Positions 23,239 to 34,421 of a stretch of 64,000 bases of DNA are shown one piece after another. The notes below the pieces were generated by a model. The model searched no databases and had not been told where the DNA came from. It was given only the letters and a program-made list of their open reading frames with translations. This DNA comes from Polyodon spathula (lineage: Eukaryota; Chordata; Actinopteri; Acipenseriformes; Polyodontidae). Positions within the stretch are counted from its first letter, which is position 1; each line of letters starts with the position of its first letter. Both the position numbers and the translations under genes were made by a program. The stretch is taken from positions 4,411,488 to 4,475,487 of the forward strand of contig NC_054570.1 of NCBI RefSeq assembly GCF_017654505.1, given 5' to 3'.

Positions 23239-23333
23239 CGACCTCGCGGTTGGTGGCCATCTTCTCTTTCAGGGAACCAGGTTTACGGTAGGTAAACTAA
23301 CGTTCCCTTTCAATTCGAATATGGCCACCAAAC
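23239..23333. repeat. DIRS internal complementary region
   Basis: 23239-23262 is the reverse complement of the extreme left end of the element (ggtggccatcttctcttt), and 23301-23333 is complementary to the extreme right end (ttccctttcaatt...atggccaccaaac). This juxtaposition of both outer ends is the template used in the family to circularise the cDNA. Confidence 0.8.
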
Positions 23334-23420
23334 ACCATTATGGGAAACATGTACCAGAGTCATCGCGAGGGAGAAAAGAACGGCAGCCTATGAGGGACGC
23401 TAAGTCCTGCCTGACCAAGG

Positions 23421-24041
23421 TCAGCGGCGTGAGCGCACAACCTCGAGGACCCTACTGCCCACAGAGGGCAAAGAGGGATTTACCACATTCAGGCGGTAGA
23501 ACCTGGCAAAGGTATGCGGGGTAGCCCAGCTAGCCGCATCACAAATTTCAGCCATGCAGGCACCTCGAAAGAGGGCCCATGACATAGCCACACCTCTCGT
23601 GGAATGTGTAGCTATCCGCCCAGGTGGGGGTAAGCCAGAACTATCATATGCAGTCAAGACTGTGTCCACAATCCAATGCGACAGCCGCTGCTTGGAGAGG
23701 GGCTGTCCCAGGGTCTGTGTTCCATGGCAGATGAAGAGCTGGTCAGCCTGATGCAGCACTCTTGTCTTATCTACATAACATCTCAATGCCTGAACTGGGC
23801 AGAGAAGGTTCAACTTCTTATCCTCTTCCATTGCAAACGGTGGAGGATATAAGGACTCCAGTTCTACGGACTGATTCACGTGGAAGGCTGTAACCACACT
23901 GGGGAGAAAAGCAGGGTTTGCACGCAGTGACACTCTGCTACCGTCATCCCAAATACGCATGCAGGAGCTATGCACAGACAGCGCCTGTAGCTCACTAACC
24001 CGCTGTGCTGAGGCGATAGCCAAGAGGAAGACTGTCTTCAT
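23421..24041 (-). CDS. DIRS tyrosine recombinase (integrase) domain
   Basis: A 206-residue open frame of the phage-integrase (tyrosine recombinase) fold. The catalytic set is visible: Arg14 in QRVSEL, His146 and Arg149 in HSTRG, Trp172 in the ASWATPHTF box at the His/Trp position, and nucleophile Tyr182 in RFYRL. In DIRS elements this enzyme integrates the circular cDNA. The shown start is only the first usable codon; in the family this domain is the C-terminal part of a longer protein following RNase H, and the upstream frame is interrupted here. It ends just inside the internal complementary region, as expected. Confidence 0.88.
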   Translation of the reverse strand: MKTVFLLAIASAQRVSELQALSVHSSCMRIWDDGSRVSLRANPAFLPSVVTAFHVNQSVELESLYPPPFAMEEDKKLNLLCPVQALRCYVDKTRVLHQADQLFICHGTQTLGQPLSKQRLSHWIVDTVLTAYDSSGLPPPGRIATHSTRGVAMSWALFRGACMAEICDAASWATPHTFARFYRLNVVNPSLPSVGSRVLEVVRSRR

Positions 24042-24085
24042 GGCAGGTGCTTCAACTCGATGGAGTATATAGGCTCAAACGGGGC

Positions 24086-24484
24086 CTACGTGAGAGCCTC
24101 CAGTACAATCTCAAAGCTCCACTCGGGGAGAGTAGCCCTCCTAGGAGGGTGCAATGGCCGATTCTCCATGCCTGGAACATGCATTGCCTGAAGGGACAGC
24201 AGGTTCCGTTGTGCCCAAATCAGAAGCCTGAAGGCTAGGCGATGCAGCCCCGGGGACCGAAGGCCACCCTGGTGGTTGACATACGCCGCCACTTATGTAT
24301 TGTCCTTGGGGATCAGCACATGTCTGTTCCGCACCACGGGTAGGAAGTGCTGGAGGGCAAGGAACACTGCCTGCAGCTCCAGCATTTTGATATGCAGGGA
24401 CGTCCAACGGCCCGACCAGGGCCTGCTGACTCCTCTGCCTTCGCAGACCAGACCCCAACCTGAGTTGGAGGCGTCCATCGTCAC
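24086..24484 (-). pseudogene. DIRS RNase H domain, frameshifted
   Basis: Two abutting minus-strand frames (24293-24484 and 24086-24292) together encode the RNase H region: MDASNSGWG with the first catalytic aspartate, then HIKMLELQAVFLAL with the catalytic glutamate, a DNT motif, and AAYVNHQGGLRS in the next frame. The change of frame at about 24290 marks a break. Confidence 0.75.
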
Positions 24485-24714
24485 TACCCCACGGGTGTAA
24501 ACCGCCCTTATTCGAACTCCTTGACGCAGGTGAGAGGGAATTCTCCATCAGCGCAGGGCCGGCGTACACTCAAGGCACACTGTCAGCCTACGGTGCCTGT
24601 CTCGTTTGGGATCCAACTGGAACGCATTGGGCCACGCCTGTAAACCCAGCTCGATGGCTGATACCACCGCCGCTGCTATCAGACCCAGTAGTTGGCACAA
24701 AACAAGGGACACCT

Positions 24715-25453
24715 TCAATCCCTGCCGAAACAGGGAGAGGTGGTGTTGTAAAGCTGCTGCCCTGTCATCCGACAGGTATGTGTGCATAGAGGTGGAGTCC
24801 ACAGCCGACACTTGGCATTGTTAATGGTGAGGCCTAGCCTCACTAGATGCTCTATCACTAGCACTGTGTGGTCCACCGCTCCCTCCCGCGACTGGGAACA
24901 GATCAACCAGTCGTTGAGGTAATTCATCACTCTGACTCCTTGCAACTGCAAGGGAGCGAGGATAGCATCTACGCACTTTGAAAACGTACGGGGAGCTAGG
25001 GAGAGACCGAACGGCAGCATGGAAAACTCACAAGCGTTGCTCTGAAAGGTATTTCCTGTGCTGTGGACGAATGGGAACGTGAAAATACGCGTCCCGTAAG
25101 TCCACCATGGTGAACCAGTCGCCCGGCCGGACAGGCTGGAGTATGTGATGATGAGTCAGCATGTGGAACCCTTTCTGCTTTAGAAACCGATTTAGAAACC
25201 ACAAGTCCAGGATGGGGCGAAAGCCACCTTCCCGCTTCGGTACCAGGAAGTATCTTGAGTAGAACCCCTGTCCGAGAGAGGTGGGATCTACGAGATGGAT
25301 GGCGCGCTTGTCCAGCAAGGCTGCCACTTCGGTCTGGAGCACCGAGGCCTGAAACGGGTCTGTCACGAACATAGACGTGACGTCGGGAAAAGGAGGGGGT
25401 CCCAAACAAAACTGAAGCGCGTAACTGTATTGTACGGCTGCGAGCACCCACAC
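24715..25453 (-). pseudogene. DIRS reverse transcriptase, frameshifted, catalytic Asp replaced
   Basis: 25028-25453 carries the early RT motifs: FLVPKREGGFRPILDLWFLN and WFTMVDLRDAYFHVPI with the first catalytic aspartate. A frame change near 25025 leads into LPFGLSLAPRTFSKC and the active-site box (24715-25020). The box reads YLNDW where the family has YIDDW or YLDDW: codon AAC at 24913-24915 instead of GAC. Together with the frameshift this copy should be unable to reverse-transcribe itself. Confidence 0.82.
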
Positions 25454-25658
25454 GTCGGAAGTGCTCAGCTGTTGTGCTGTGAATTGGGTCTGAGACCGCC
25501 AGTCTTCAGGGGCCCTGTTGGGGCAGCTGGGGCGGTGCTAGCAGTGGCAGTCTATGATGGAAACCCTTGAACCGCCTTCTCGGTTGTTGCTGCGTGGGCT
25601 GTCTACATCCACATCCACCACGCTGAGGGAGGGTCCTGCCTCTCGCCTGAGATGAGGC

Positions 25659-27158
25659 CTATAAACGGTGCCTAGGGTCACCTGGCGGGGCTGTGGGAAG
25701 CGGCACTGTCTGGGTGACTGTACGCGTCTGCGCAGAGTGAAAACTGCTTGACCTGACCCGCGCTGGAGTGTGGGGAGGCAGCAACGCAGCTACCTCCTTC
25801 GACACCTTGTGTTCCCTCGTGTTGCTGTAGGATCTCTTCCACTGCTGGGCCGGAGGTGTAGCCTGGTGATATGGACGCTGTCTGCATGCGACCACTAGGC
25901 CTGCCAGGCTCTGGCCCAGGGTCTGACCCTGCAGCCCGGAGATCTGGAGCAACGTGTGCGACAGAAGTCGCAGTTCCGTGGCCACTGGCTCTGGTAGCAG
26001 GGCATCACGCAAAACTCCATCCAGGTATACAACGAGCATGCTGGATATGTTCGCTAGGCGTCTCTGTGATCCTGCACTGCAGGTTCGGGCACACAGGGTC
26101 CTTGGGCATACCTCCCACCAGTGGGGCCTTAACCAATGCTGCAATGGTGGAGTCCACAGGGGGAAACCCGGCCAGGCCCAGCTTCTCTGCCCCTTCCAGC
26201 GAGGCTAGAGGAGAACTATGTCTCAATTGCGTCGGCACTATGGCTGGGAGGTTCCAAGATGAACGCACCTCCTCCATAAATTCGAGAACGCTGGGAAGAG
26301 TGGAGCTCGGGGAGCCACGTCATGTGGTCGAAAGACGGAATGACATGGTTCTGTTTGTGCTGTCCAGGGGACCTGCAGGTACGCTGCTGCGCACACCATA
26401 AGCATGGGCACGGTCCCTGCCAGTGGGTGCACTAGCGACCGAGGCAGCCTGGGGCCGTATCAGCCTGGAATTCAGGCTCTGCCTCAACCTCCATATCCAG
26501 AGGGAATGTGGACTCACCCCACGATGCGGCGATAGAAAGCGCGTCCTCGTCTGAGCAGAGAGCCTGGTCGATCCGCTCACCCTGTACTCTCCCGGAGGGG
26601 TCAGGGGGCGACACAGAGATTGTGACCGGCTCAGGGGGTGGGGGGGATGCCACACGGGGGTCCACGGTCGAAGCCGGTGGGGTCTGCCTCTCCAAAAACT
26701 CCATCATCCGACCGATCTGGGCTTTCATATCCCCGATAACCTGCGCCTGCCGGGACTTTTTCACCCATCTAGCCGGAGGGGTCTGGGAGCGGCTGTGGTT
26801 CATAACGGATCCTGAGTACAGGAGATCTCCCCGGAGAGGCTCTGTGATGGCGTTGGGAGGCAGGAGTGCGAGGGGCCTGCTGCTGGGGACAAAGAACGCC
26901 CCCGTGCGACTCTCTCCAGACGGCTCGCGAGCACGCGGGGCTGAAAAGCCGCACAGATGTCACAGGTGCATGATTGGGCATTAGGCACCATGCACATATG
27001 CTGTGCCTGTCCTCCGGTGGGATATTGGTCCCACAGGCCTCGCAGGCATGGAAGCCAGCCCTGCCCATCATTGCGCTGGGTTGGAAACAACTGTGCGCTC
27101 TAAACACAGAGTGCGCTGCGTGCACCGAGCACAGTGGGCACCGAGAGTCATTTGGCAC
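25659..27158 (-). pseudogene. DIRS gag-like protein, several frameshifts
   Basis: Overlapping minus-strand frames (26769-27158, 26432-26803, 26238-26432, 26005-26277, 25659-26144) read as one broken protein. The N-terminus has a Cys/His zinc-binding stretch, CEACGTNIPPEDRHSICAWC and a later SPAC, at about residues 35-75. The later segments match the conserved DIRS gag block SLEGAEKLGLAGFPPVDST and ALVKAPLVGGMPKDPVCPN, and a YLDGVLRDALLPEP block. At least three frame changes show decay. Confidence 0.75.
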
Positions 27159-27440
27159 CAGGTTTCAAAGCACCGAGTACTACATGCACCGTGCACACAG
27201 AGTACCGTGCAATAATAAACACAGTGTGCACAGAGCACCGCGTGTACCGTGCAGCACCGGTATAATATGCACCACGTGCACCGAGCACCGCGGGTTACTG
27301 CTTGCACTGCGTACTGCGTGCACAATGCACCGAGTACCGTGCAGCGCCAGGCACCGAGCGCACCGAGTACCGCGTGCACCGAGTACCGTGCCACACTGGT
27401 GCACTAGCCTATATCGGTACAGCGACAATGGGAACCGTGT
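27100..27440. repeat. degenerate GCACCGAG repeat in DIRS leader
   Basis: Irregular repetition of gcaccgagtaccg-like words through the start of gag and the leader upstream of it. It produces many spurious short open frames on both strands. Similar words occur at 9.29-9.62 kb. Confidence 0.6.
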
Positions 27441-28186
27441 GCACTGTGTTATCGAAGTAGCAAGGGCAGAGTCTTGTGCACCGTGGTATTAAAAAAATCA
27501 CCGGGGCAGCTAGGCACGGTGCCTACCCTGTCCGCGTGGGCACACACCTGAGCAGCGCGTAGCGTACAACAGGGGGACAGGGCTGAAGCCACGGCAGGTG
27601 ATTGACTAACACACACAGTAATAAAAACTGTTTTTAAAATACAAAACAGTTAAATATTGCAGGACAGATGGGGGAGAGCACACTGTCTGTAGATTGAGCG
27701 ACCTACAGCAAGGCAAAGGCCCTCGCAGCCCGTTTACGTCACAACCCAGCAATGAGGGAAGCCTCGGTGGGGAGTATATGGCTGGCCCGGCGAAAGCAGC
27801 CACGGAGCGGCTAGTGCTCTGCGAGAGTACGGGGACGCGTAGCTACAATCAAAACAAGGCCCAACCGCAGCCCGCAGACGGCTGGTGGGCTAACTCGACA
27901 ACAGTCCTGTGGCGTAATAGTGCTCTCCAAAGTAAGAAAGGGTGAAAAACAGACACAATTCTTACCGTACTAAGACGGACAGACAGAAAGCAGCAGCTTG
28001 ACACGCGGAGCGCGCAGGTGCTGATAGTCAGAAATAGAATAAAAAGGCTACGAATTAAACTACTGATTCCGGGAAATCAGCGAGGCCGGCTTTCAGCACG
28101 AAGGGCAGGGGAACTAGCCGTAGCGTACGCGGCACTTTGTAGAAGAGAAAGGCTTAATGCAACACAGAGAGGTCTTACTGTACCAA

Positions 28187-28356
28187 TCGCGAAAGGGAAT
28201 GTTCCCCCCCTGCATGACGGTTAAGTACCCTCGGGAGGCGGGACCGAGGGGGTCACTGAGGGGAGGGGGGCTATCAGCAGCTTTACTATAAAGAGCTCGG
28301 TGACACTTACCAATAGGCAGGCATGTATCCCATAAAATTGTTTGGTGGCCATCTTC
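28187..28356. repeat. DIRS inverted terminal repeat, right
   Basis: Reverse complement of 23053-23219, ending 'tttggtggccatcttc'. A further 'caattgaaagggaact' (28357-28372) also matches the internal complementary region, so the true right end may lie a little further out. The right flank has a small direct duplication 'ttacgatg', also found at the left flank (23020-23028). Confidence 0.88.
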
Positions 28357-28379
28357 CAATTGAAAGGGAACTGAATTAC

Positions 28380-29312
28380 GATGTTACGATGAATTCAGTG
28401 CTTCCTAGGATTCATGTGTCCCTGAAGGATGTGCGCATGCATTTGCAACAAACCTTGGCATCTGCCAACGGGAGCGTGTGATTCCTCGCTCATGGTGCAA
28501 TGCGCGTAATTCGCAATCCACTAGACTTGAGCAGACGGGAGCGAGTTTATATTGCTTCTGGACAGCGGGTGTTTGTGTAAACTTGTGATTTCGTCGATTC
28601 TGCATCCAGAATAGATTGTTTGAAAACTGTAACAAAAAAATAAAACGCACCGGATTCAGGCGGATAATTAAATGAAGTCTTGTGACGAATTGTACGTGTA
28701 TTTTTCACAGAACACAATAACATTGAGACACAACAATGAGACCCTGTCGTTTTAGATTTATTCATTATTATTACTACACAAGCAATCTACCATGTGTAAC
28801 TGAATCCAGTTATTGTACAATTCAGTTAAATGCAGTACAATCTTCTAAATGTTTATTTACTTATTTATTTGTAAGTAATTTCATTCCTGTCAGCCTTTCG
28901 GAACTGTCACACGCACGGATAAACCAACAGAAACGTTGAACTTGAAAGGAGATTATAATTATTATTTATTTGCCATCTGAAGAATCATAGTAGTGGGTTT
29001 TGCCTGTACTGCATTTACAGTTCTCAGCCATGCATTTGCAGATGATAAAACACAAGGGGACAGATAAATGTAGTGTCCCTCCTGGAAATCAAACAGCAGC
29101 TATCCAAAAAGTACCAAACTTAGTGTGGGTGTCTCTCTCAACTGTATACTCATTAAGGTTTGTCACGCTGGTCTGCATTTGCACTCAATAAACAAGGTAA
29201 CACCATTTTTTATAGTTGCCCTGGAAAATTTGGTGCTCCTGCTGTGAATCAAGCAGGAGCTTTCCAAAAACTAGCAAACTTATACTGTTAGTGTGTCTCT
29301 CTCCCCTGCATG
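28380..29312. other. no gene seen; diverged direct repeat
   Basis: No exon recognised. Two diverged copies of a ~75-base segment, about 29076-29153 and 29232-29312, share 'tccaaaaa', 'caaactta' and 'gtgtctctctc' followed by a 'ctcataa/ctcaga' end; the CR1 fragment begins exactly at the end of the second copy. Confidence 0.45.
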
Positions 29313-29960
29313 CTCAGAAATGTCTTCATCTAGGCAATGTGGGGAAGCTATAAAAAAGGCTAACAAGATACTCGGATACATTGTGAAAAGTGTTGAATTT
29401 AAATCAAGGGAAGTAATGTTAAAACTGTACAATGCACTTGTAAGACCTCATCTTGAATATTGTGTGCAGTTCTGGTCACCTCGCTATAAAAAAGATATTG
29501 CTGCTCTAGAAAGAGTGCAAAGAAGAGCGACCAGAATTATTCCGGGCTTAAAAGGCATGTCATATGCAGACAGGCTAAAAGAATTGAATCTGTTCAGTCT
29601 TGAACAAAGAAGACTACGTGGCGACCTAATTCAAGCATTCAAAATTCTAAAAGGTATTGACAGTGTCGACCCAAGGGACTTTTTCAGCCTGAAAAAAGAA
29701 ACAAGGACCAGGGGTCACAAATGGAGTTTAGAAAAAGGGGCATTCAGAACAAAAAATAGGAGACACTTTTTTACACAGAGAATTGTGAGGGTCTGGAATC
29801 AACTCCCCAGTAATGTTGTTGAAGCTGACACCCTGGGATCCTTCAAGAAGCTGCTTGATGAGATTTTGGGATCAATAAGCTACTAACAACCAAACGAGCA
29901 AGATGGGCCGAATGGCCTCCTCTCGTTTGTAAACTTTCTTATGTTCTTATGTTCTTATGA
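29313..29960 (+). mobile_element. 5'-truncated CR1 LINE copy
   Basis: Starts at 'cagaaatgtcttcatctagg' inside the RT gene and runs to the tail 'ttatgttcttatgttcttat'. One uninterrupted frame to the stop at 29886 encodes the C-terminal part of the ORF2 protein (thumb/connection and LKELNLFSLEQRRLRGDLI region), with the A6 run at 29488-29493 intact. Sequence is nearly identical to the copies at 40.5 and 44.6 kb, so it is young. Confidence 0.92.
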
Positions 29961-30277
29961 AGCATGTAGGTTACATTATTAGCTGTTTGTTTTTCCAGTA
30001 CCACTCCACTCGCTTAATGAGAGGACTCACTACTGGTGAACTTCCGATACAGATATAATGTTGCCATTGCTCGGGGGGGGTGTATACCAAGGGGGAGAAA
30101 CGCCAAAGTACTATGTGTGTGTCATTATAAATGTTCAGTGTAACAATATATGGATACTATTGTAAATGTGTAACGTAATGCTATTGAAAAATATGTAATT
30201 GTACTGTGTGTTAGAGGAAATAGACCTGAAACATTGCCAGGAGAACTTTGAAGGCAGATTTAGATCCCAGTGCTCGG

Positions 30278-32034
30278 TTTCAGTGTTGGAGATTGAGTTC
30301 TAGCGCTCTGCCTCTCTGCCTCTTTCTCAGTGCTGGAGATTGAGTTCTAGCGCTCTGCCTCTCTGACTCGTTCTCAGTGCTGGAGATTGAGTTCTAGTGC
30401 TCTGCCTCTCTGAGTCGTTCTCAGTGCTGGAGATTGAGTTCTAGCGCTCTGCCTCTCTGAGTCGTTCTCAGTGCTGGAGATTGAGTTCTAGTGCTCTGCC
30501 TCTCTGAGTCGTTCTCAGTGCTGGAGATTGAGTTCTAGCGCTCTGCCTCTCTGACTCGTTCTCAGTGCTGGAGATTGAGTTCTAGCGCTCTGCCTCTCTG
30601 AGTCGTTCTCAGTGCTGGAGATTGAGTTCTAGCGCTCTGCCTCTCTGAGTCGTTCTCAGTGCTGGAGATTGAGTTCTAGCGCTCTGCCTCTCTGAGTCGT
30701 TCTCAGTGCTGGAGATTGAGTTCTAGCGCTCTGCCTCTCTGACTCGTTCTCAGTGCTGGAGATTGAGTTCTAGTGCTCTGCCTCTCTGAGTCGTTCTCAG
30801 TGCTGGAGATTGAGTTCTAGTGCTCTGCCTCTCTGAGTCGTTCTCAGTGCTGGAGATTGAGTTCTAGTGCTCTGCCTCTCTGAGTCGTTCTCAGTGCTGG
30901 AGATTGAGTTCTAGCGCTCTGCCTCTCTGACTCGTTCTCAGTGCTGGAGATTGAGTTCTAGTGCTCTGCCTCTCTGAGTCGTTCTCAGTGCTGGAGATTG
31001 AGTTCTAGTGCTCTGCCTCTCTGAGTCGTTCTCAGTGCTGGAGATTGAGTTCTAGTGCTCTGCCTCTCTGAGTCGTTCTCAGTGCTGGAGATTGAGTTCT
31101 AGTGCTCTGCCTCTCTGAGTCGTTCTCAGTGCTGGAGATTGAGTTCTAGTGCTCTGCCTCTCTGAGTCGTTCTCAGTGCTGGAGATTGAGTTCTAGTGCT
31201 CTGCCTCTCTGAGTCGTTCTCAGTGCTGGAGATTGAGTTCTAGTGCTCTGCCTCTCTGAGTCGTTCTCAGTGCTGGAGATTGAGTTCTAGTGCTCTGCCT
31301 CTCTGAGTCGTTCTCAGTGCTGGAGATTGAGTTCTAGTGCTCTGCCTCTCTGAGTCGTTCTCAGTGCTGGAGATTGAGTTCTAGCGCTCTGCCTCTCTGA
31401 CTCGTTCTCAGTGCTGGAGATTGAGTTCTAGTGCTCTGCCTCTCTGAGTCGTTCTCAGTGCTGGAGATTGAGTTCTAGCGCTCTGCCTCTCTGAGTCATT
31501 CTCAGTGCTGGAGATTGAGTTCTAGTGCTCTGCCTCTCTGAGTCGTTCTCAGTGCTGGAGATTGAGTTCTAGTGCTCTGCCTCTCTGAGTCGTTCTCAGT
31601 GCTGGAGATTGAGTTCTAGCGCTCTGCCTCTCTGACTCGTTCTCAGTGCTGGAGATTGAGTTCTAGTGCTCTGCCTCTCTGAGTCGTTCTCAGTGCTGGA
31701 GATTGAGTTCTAGCGCTCTGCCTCTCTGAGTCGTTCTCAGTGCTGGAGATTGAGTTCTAGTGCTCTGCCTCTCTGAGTCGTTCTCAGTGCTGGAGATTGA
31801 GTTCTAGCGCTCTGCCTCTCTGCCTCGTTCTCAGTGCTGGAGATTGAGTTCTAGCGCTCTGCCTCTCTGAGTCGTTCTCAGTGCTGGAGATTGAGTTCTA
31901 GTGCTCTGCCTCTCTGAGTCGTTCTCAGTGCTGGAGATTGAGTTCTAGTGCTCTGCCTCTCTGACTCGTTCTCAGTGCTGGAGATTGAGTTCTAGTGCTC
32001 TGCCTCTCTGAGTCGTTCTCAGTGCTGGCTGTCA
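30278..32034. repeat. minisatellite, 47-bp unit, ~37 copies
   Basis: About 37 copies of a 47-bp unit containing 'tctcagtgctggagattgag' and 'ttctag[c/t]gctctgcctctct'. Two main variable sites occur, C/T in 'ctagCg/ctagTg' and gagtcg/gactcg (rarely gcctcg). The last unit is cut and rearranged (31 bases from 'tggctgtcagtgctgg'). Confidence 0.97.
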
Positions 32035-33570
32035 GTGCTGGAGATTGAGTTACGACAAATGATGCTTTTTTTTTCTTATTAAATAATCCAGCATACAATA
32101 AGTTATTGATGTAACTTTAAAAAAAGGATGGTGAGTAAGTAGATTCAAGAAAATGCACAGAGTCCTTTTCTTCAATACCCTTCTGTGTAGATGGTCTACC
32201 TCCTCTCTCTCTGACATTTAACCAATAGCAAAGGTACAACACATTATTCTGTTACCATATGCTATATATATTTAATTTAACGTGTGCGTGTCTGCGTGTG
32301 TGTAGTCTAGTGTGACAACCTCTGAACTCACTGCATTCCTCTTCAAACCCCTGGCGCCCCAAAAGGTCTATACATACGGTTTTTGTCATCTTCCTTGTTC
32401 ATATTTCCCTGTATTGCTTTGGACCCTTTGAGTCCAGTGGCATTATCTCTTATTCTCCCTGAGAACCTTTGGGTCCAATGGCAGTCCCTGCTGGGCATTC
32501 TAAAAGTCTTGGAGCCTGGCCCCTTCTGGTCCACAGCATTGCTATCTTGTTAGCTTGCAGTCAATGCTGGGCAAGAAGCTTGTAGGCGTAAGGGCTCTAT
32601 CAATTGTTAGCAGTACATGCAATTTGAACCAAACAGTCTGCTATCTGCAATATTAGTTTTCAGAAAAGAACACCAGTATAGCTCTGCCAGTCCACATGTG
32701 TAGCAAACTGCTAATCAATTATCGTTCCATGTTTTCCAACAGTTATATTGTTTTTTTTGTTTTTTTGTATTTGTCATGATTTGTGTTGATTTCACTGTAC
32801 AGAATTCGTGTTGTGTTCCAAGATCGTGGTTCATCTCCCCCTCTCCCCCCCCAGCTAGCACACAGCTCCTGGGTACTGCAACACTGCAGAAAGTTTAGAG
32901 CCAGGATCCAGTGCTTTTAACCCTGCAGTTACCTCCAGTGGAAGAAGATGGAAACCAGTTTATCACCCCTTGACAAATGTATACAATTGGAGTGAAATGA
33001 AACTTTTAAATTTCAAAATACAGAATTTTTTATTAACATTATCCATGAGCTGAGTGCTAGAGTCCTTTTTTATGTGGTACCGGTACAAATAAATAATAAA
33101 CAAACAAGAAATCTTTAAAATCTTCAGTTTTTAAACCGTGAATCCGTTGGAAATACTGCTTCACAAGCACAGTGGGGTCTGCATTCAGCTCGAATAGGTG
33201 TTAACACAGAGGACTAGGAAAGAAGAGACTCCCTCTGAGAGAGAAGAGCGTGCTGTGCGGTTTCTGTCAGAGTAACAGTACGACAGTCCTTGAGAGAATA
33301 CACTTAAGGCCTGCCTTTGGGAAAGAACCAGGTTTTTTTTTCCATCACATAATTCATTACTCCATCCTCACAATCGAGTACACAAACACAGAGAGCCAAT
33401 ACATGCACATTATTGAAAGAGTTCCCATATCCCTGCACAACTATTAACCGCCATGCTGCGCTCGTTTTCTCAGACGTGCACACTCCGCTGGGAGGTGATG
33501 TCAGTCTCTCAAGAGATCCAAATCTTAAAGGTGCAGCAGAGCTAATATTAATTAATATACAAGGGATTAA
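32035..33570. other. no gene recognised; possible Ig-exon scrap
   Basis: Mostly anonymous. At 33471-33513 an acceptor-like 'cgttttctcag' is followed by a frame reading VHTPLGGDVSLS, which resembles the start of an IgV exon, but it ends after about 12 residues with no cysteine. A C-rich stretch lies at 32835-32853. Confidence 0.35.
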
Positions 33571-34160
33571 TGATGCGCGGGTCAGTCATATTTTGACCCG
33601 AACCCACTAAGCCTTGAACCGCACTCGACCCGACCCAATTGAGGTTATATTAATATTCATCCAAACCCGAAATTTTGTGATCATTCCCCTTTTAATTACT
33701 ATCATTTTATAACTACTCATATTACAACTCCTGCATTTATCTATAACCAATCATTCATTTCTAAGTGTAAAATATATTTCAAATATATACATGCTTACCT
33801 TTCGATAGATAATGAATCCAAAAACTGCTGTTCAACATTTAGTCTGTATCATGTTCATGAAAGTAGGCTTGAACTGTCAATTGATCCCACATCCCAAATC
33901 CGTTATTCCTCATCGGTAAACAGTCCATAGTCGAAAGTCCATTAACACAGTGTCATTAGGCAGTTCTGTATCTCATTCAGTTGATGACTTTGATGACTGC
34001 AATAGTTAGAAATACAGAGTGTATGTTATTTGTAAATGTAATTGTCAACACTTTTTATAGATGACATTATAAATACAGCAGTTGCACGTTCATGTTGACC
34101 CGCACGTAACCCGACCCGAGGTTTATTTAAATATCTACCAGTGGGTCGAGCCGCGCATCA
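33571..34160. mobile_element. MITE-like element with 10-bp perfect terminal repeats
   Basis: tgatgcgcgg at 33571 and ccgcgcatca ending at 34160 form perfect 10-bp inverted ends. Both ends continue with 'gacccg' words ('gacccgaaccc', 'cgacccgag') in inverted orientation. The ~590-bp interior has no coding frame. No matching 8-bp target duplication was seen, so the hAT-like assignment is tentative. Confidence 0.55.
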
Positions 34161-34164
34161 GTAT

Positions 34165-34421
34165 AGAGACCCTCGCTGCCCCTCCAGTCTGCAGCAGATT
34201 GAAGGCGAGACCGATTCCACGCACAGGGGCTTCACTGTGGAATGCAAACTCGTCATGTGACCGAGTCAGCTTCCGTGACGCAATAAACGAGGACGTGCAG
34301 TTAAAGGCACGCTGTCTTTCAAAGAGAACAAAATCAACAACAAACGCCAGAAAAAGAAGAAAAATACTGCATCAGTGTACTGGTTGACTAGGCGTTTGCG
34401 ATAAGAAAAAAAAAAAAAAAG
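34165..34421 (+). promoter_or_regulatory. candidate promoter and 5' UTR exon of the zinc-finger gene
   Basis: A locally GC-richer stretch with an E-box-like 'gtcatgtgac' (34251-34260) and 'cttccgtgacgcaa' (34269-34283, ETS/CRE-like), ending in an A-rich run and a strong donor 'aag|gtaagt' after 34421. The next usable acceptor in this direction is the one at 35724 in front of the zinc-finger coding exon. Linking these is inference; the transcript start is not visible. Confidence 0.4.

Larger units (their letters stand above)
23053..28356 (-). mobile_element. DIRS-type tyrosine-recombinase retrotransposon, near full length
   Basis: A ~5.3-kb element read on the minus strand in the order gag, reverse transcriptase, RNase H, tyrosine recombinase. 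It has the DIRS hallmark termini: ~168-bp inverted terminal repeats (23053-23219 and 28187-28356) and an internal complementary region (23239-23333) beside the recombinase, instead of LTR direct repeats. DIRS elements are known to insert through a circular DNA intermediate using a tyrosine recombinase, without target-site duplication. gag and RT are broken by frameshifts; recombinase remains open. Confidence 0.92.

Noticed and set aside
25871..26984. Plus-strand open frames of 176 and 158 codons across 25.9-27.0 kb
   Set aside because: They are shadows of the minus-strand DIRS gag region, which has recognisable domains; the plus frames have none.
23053..28356. LTR retrotransposon (Gypsy-type) interpretation
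   Set aside because: Ends are inverted rather than direct repeats, and the integrase is of the tyrosine recombinase type; both point to DIRS.
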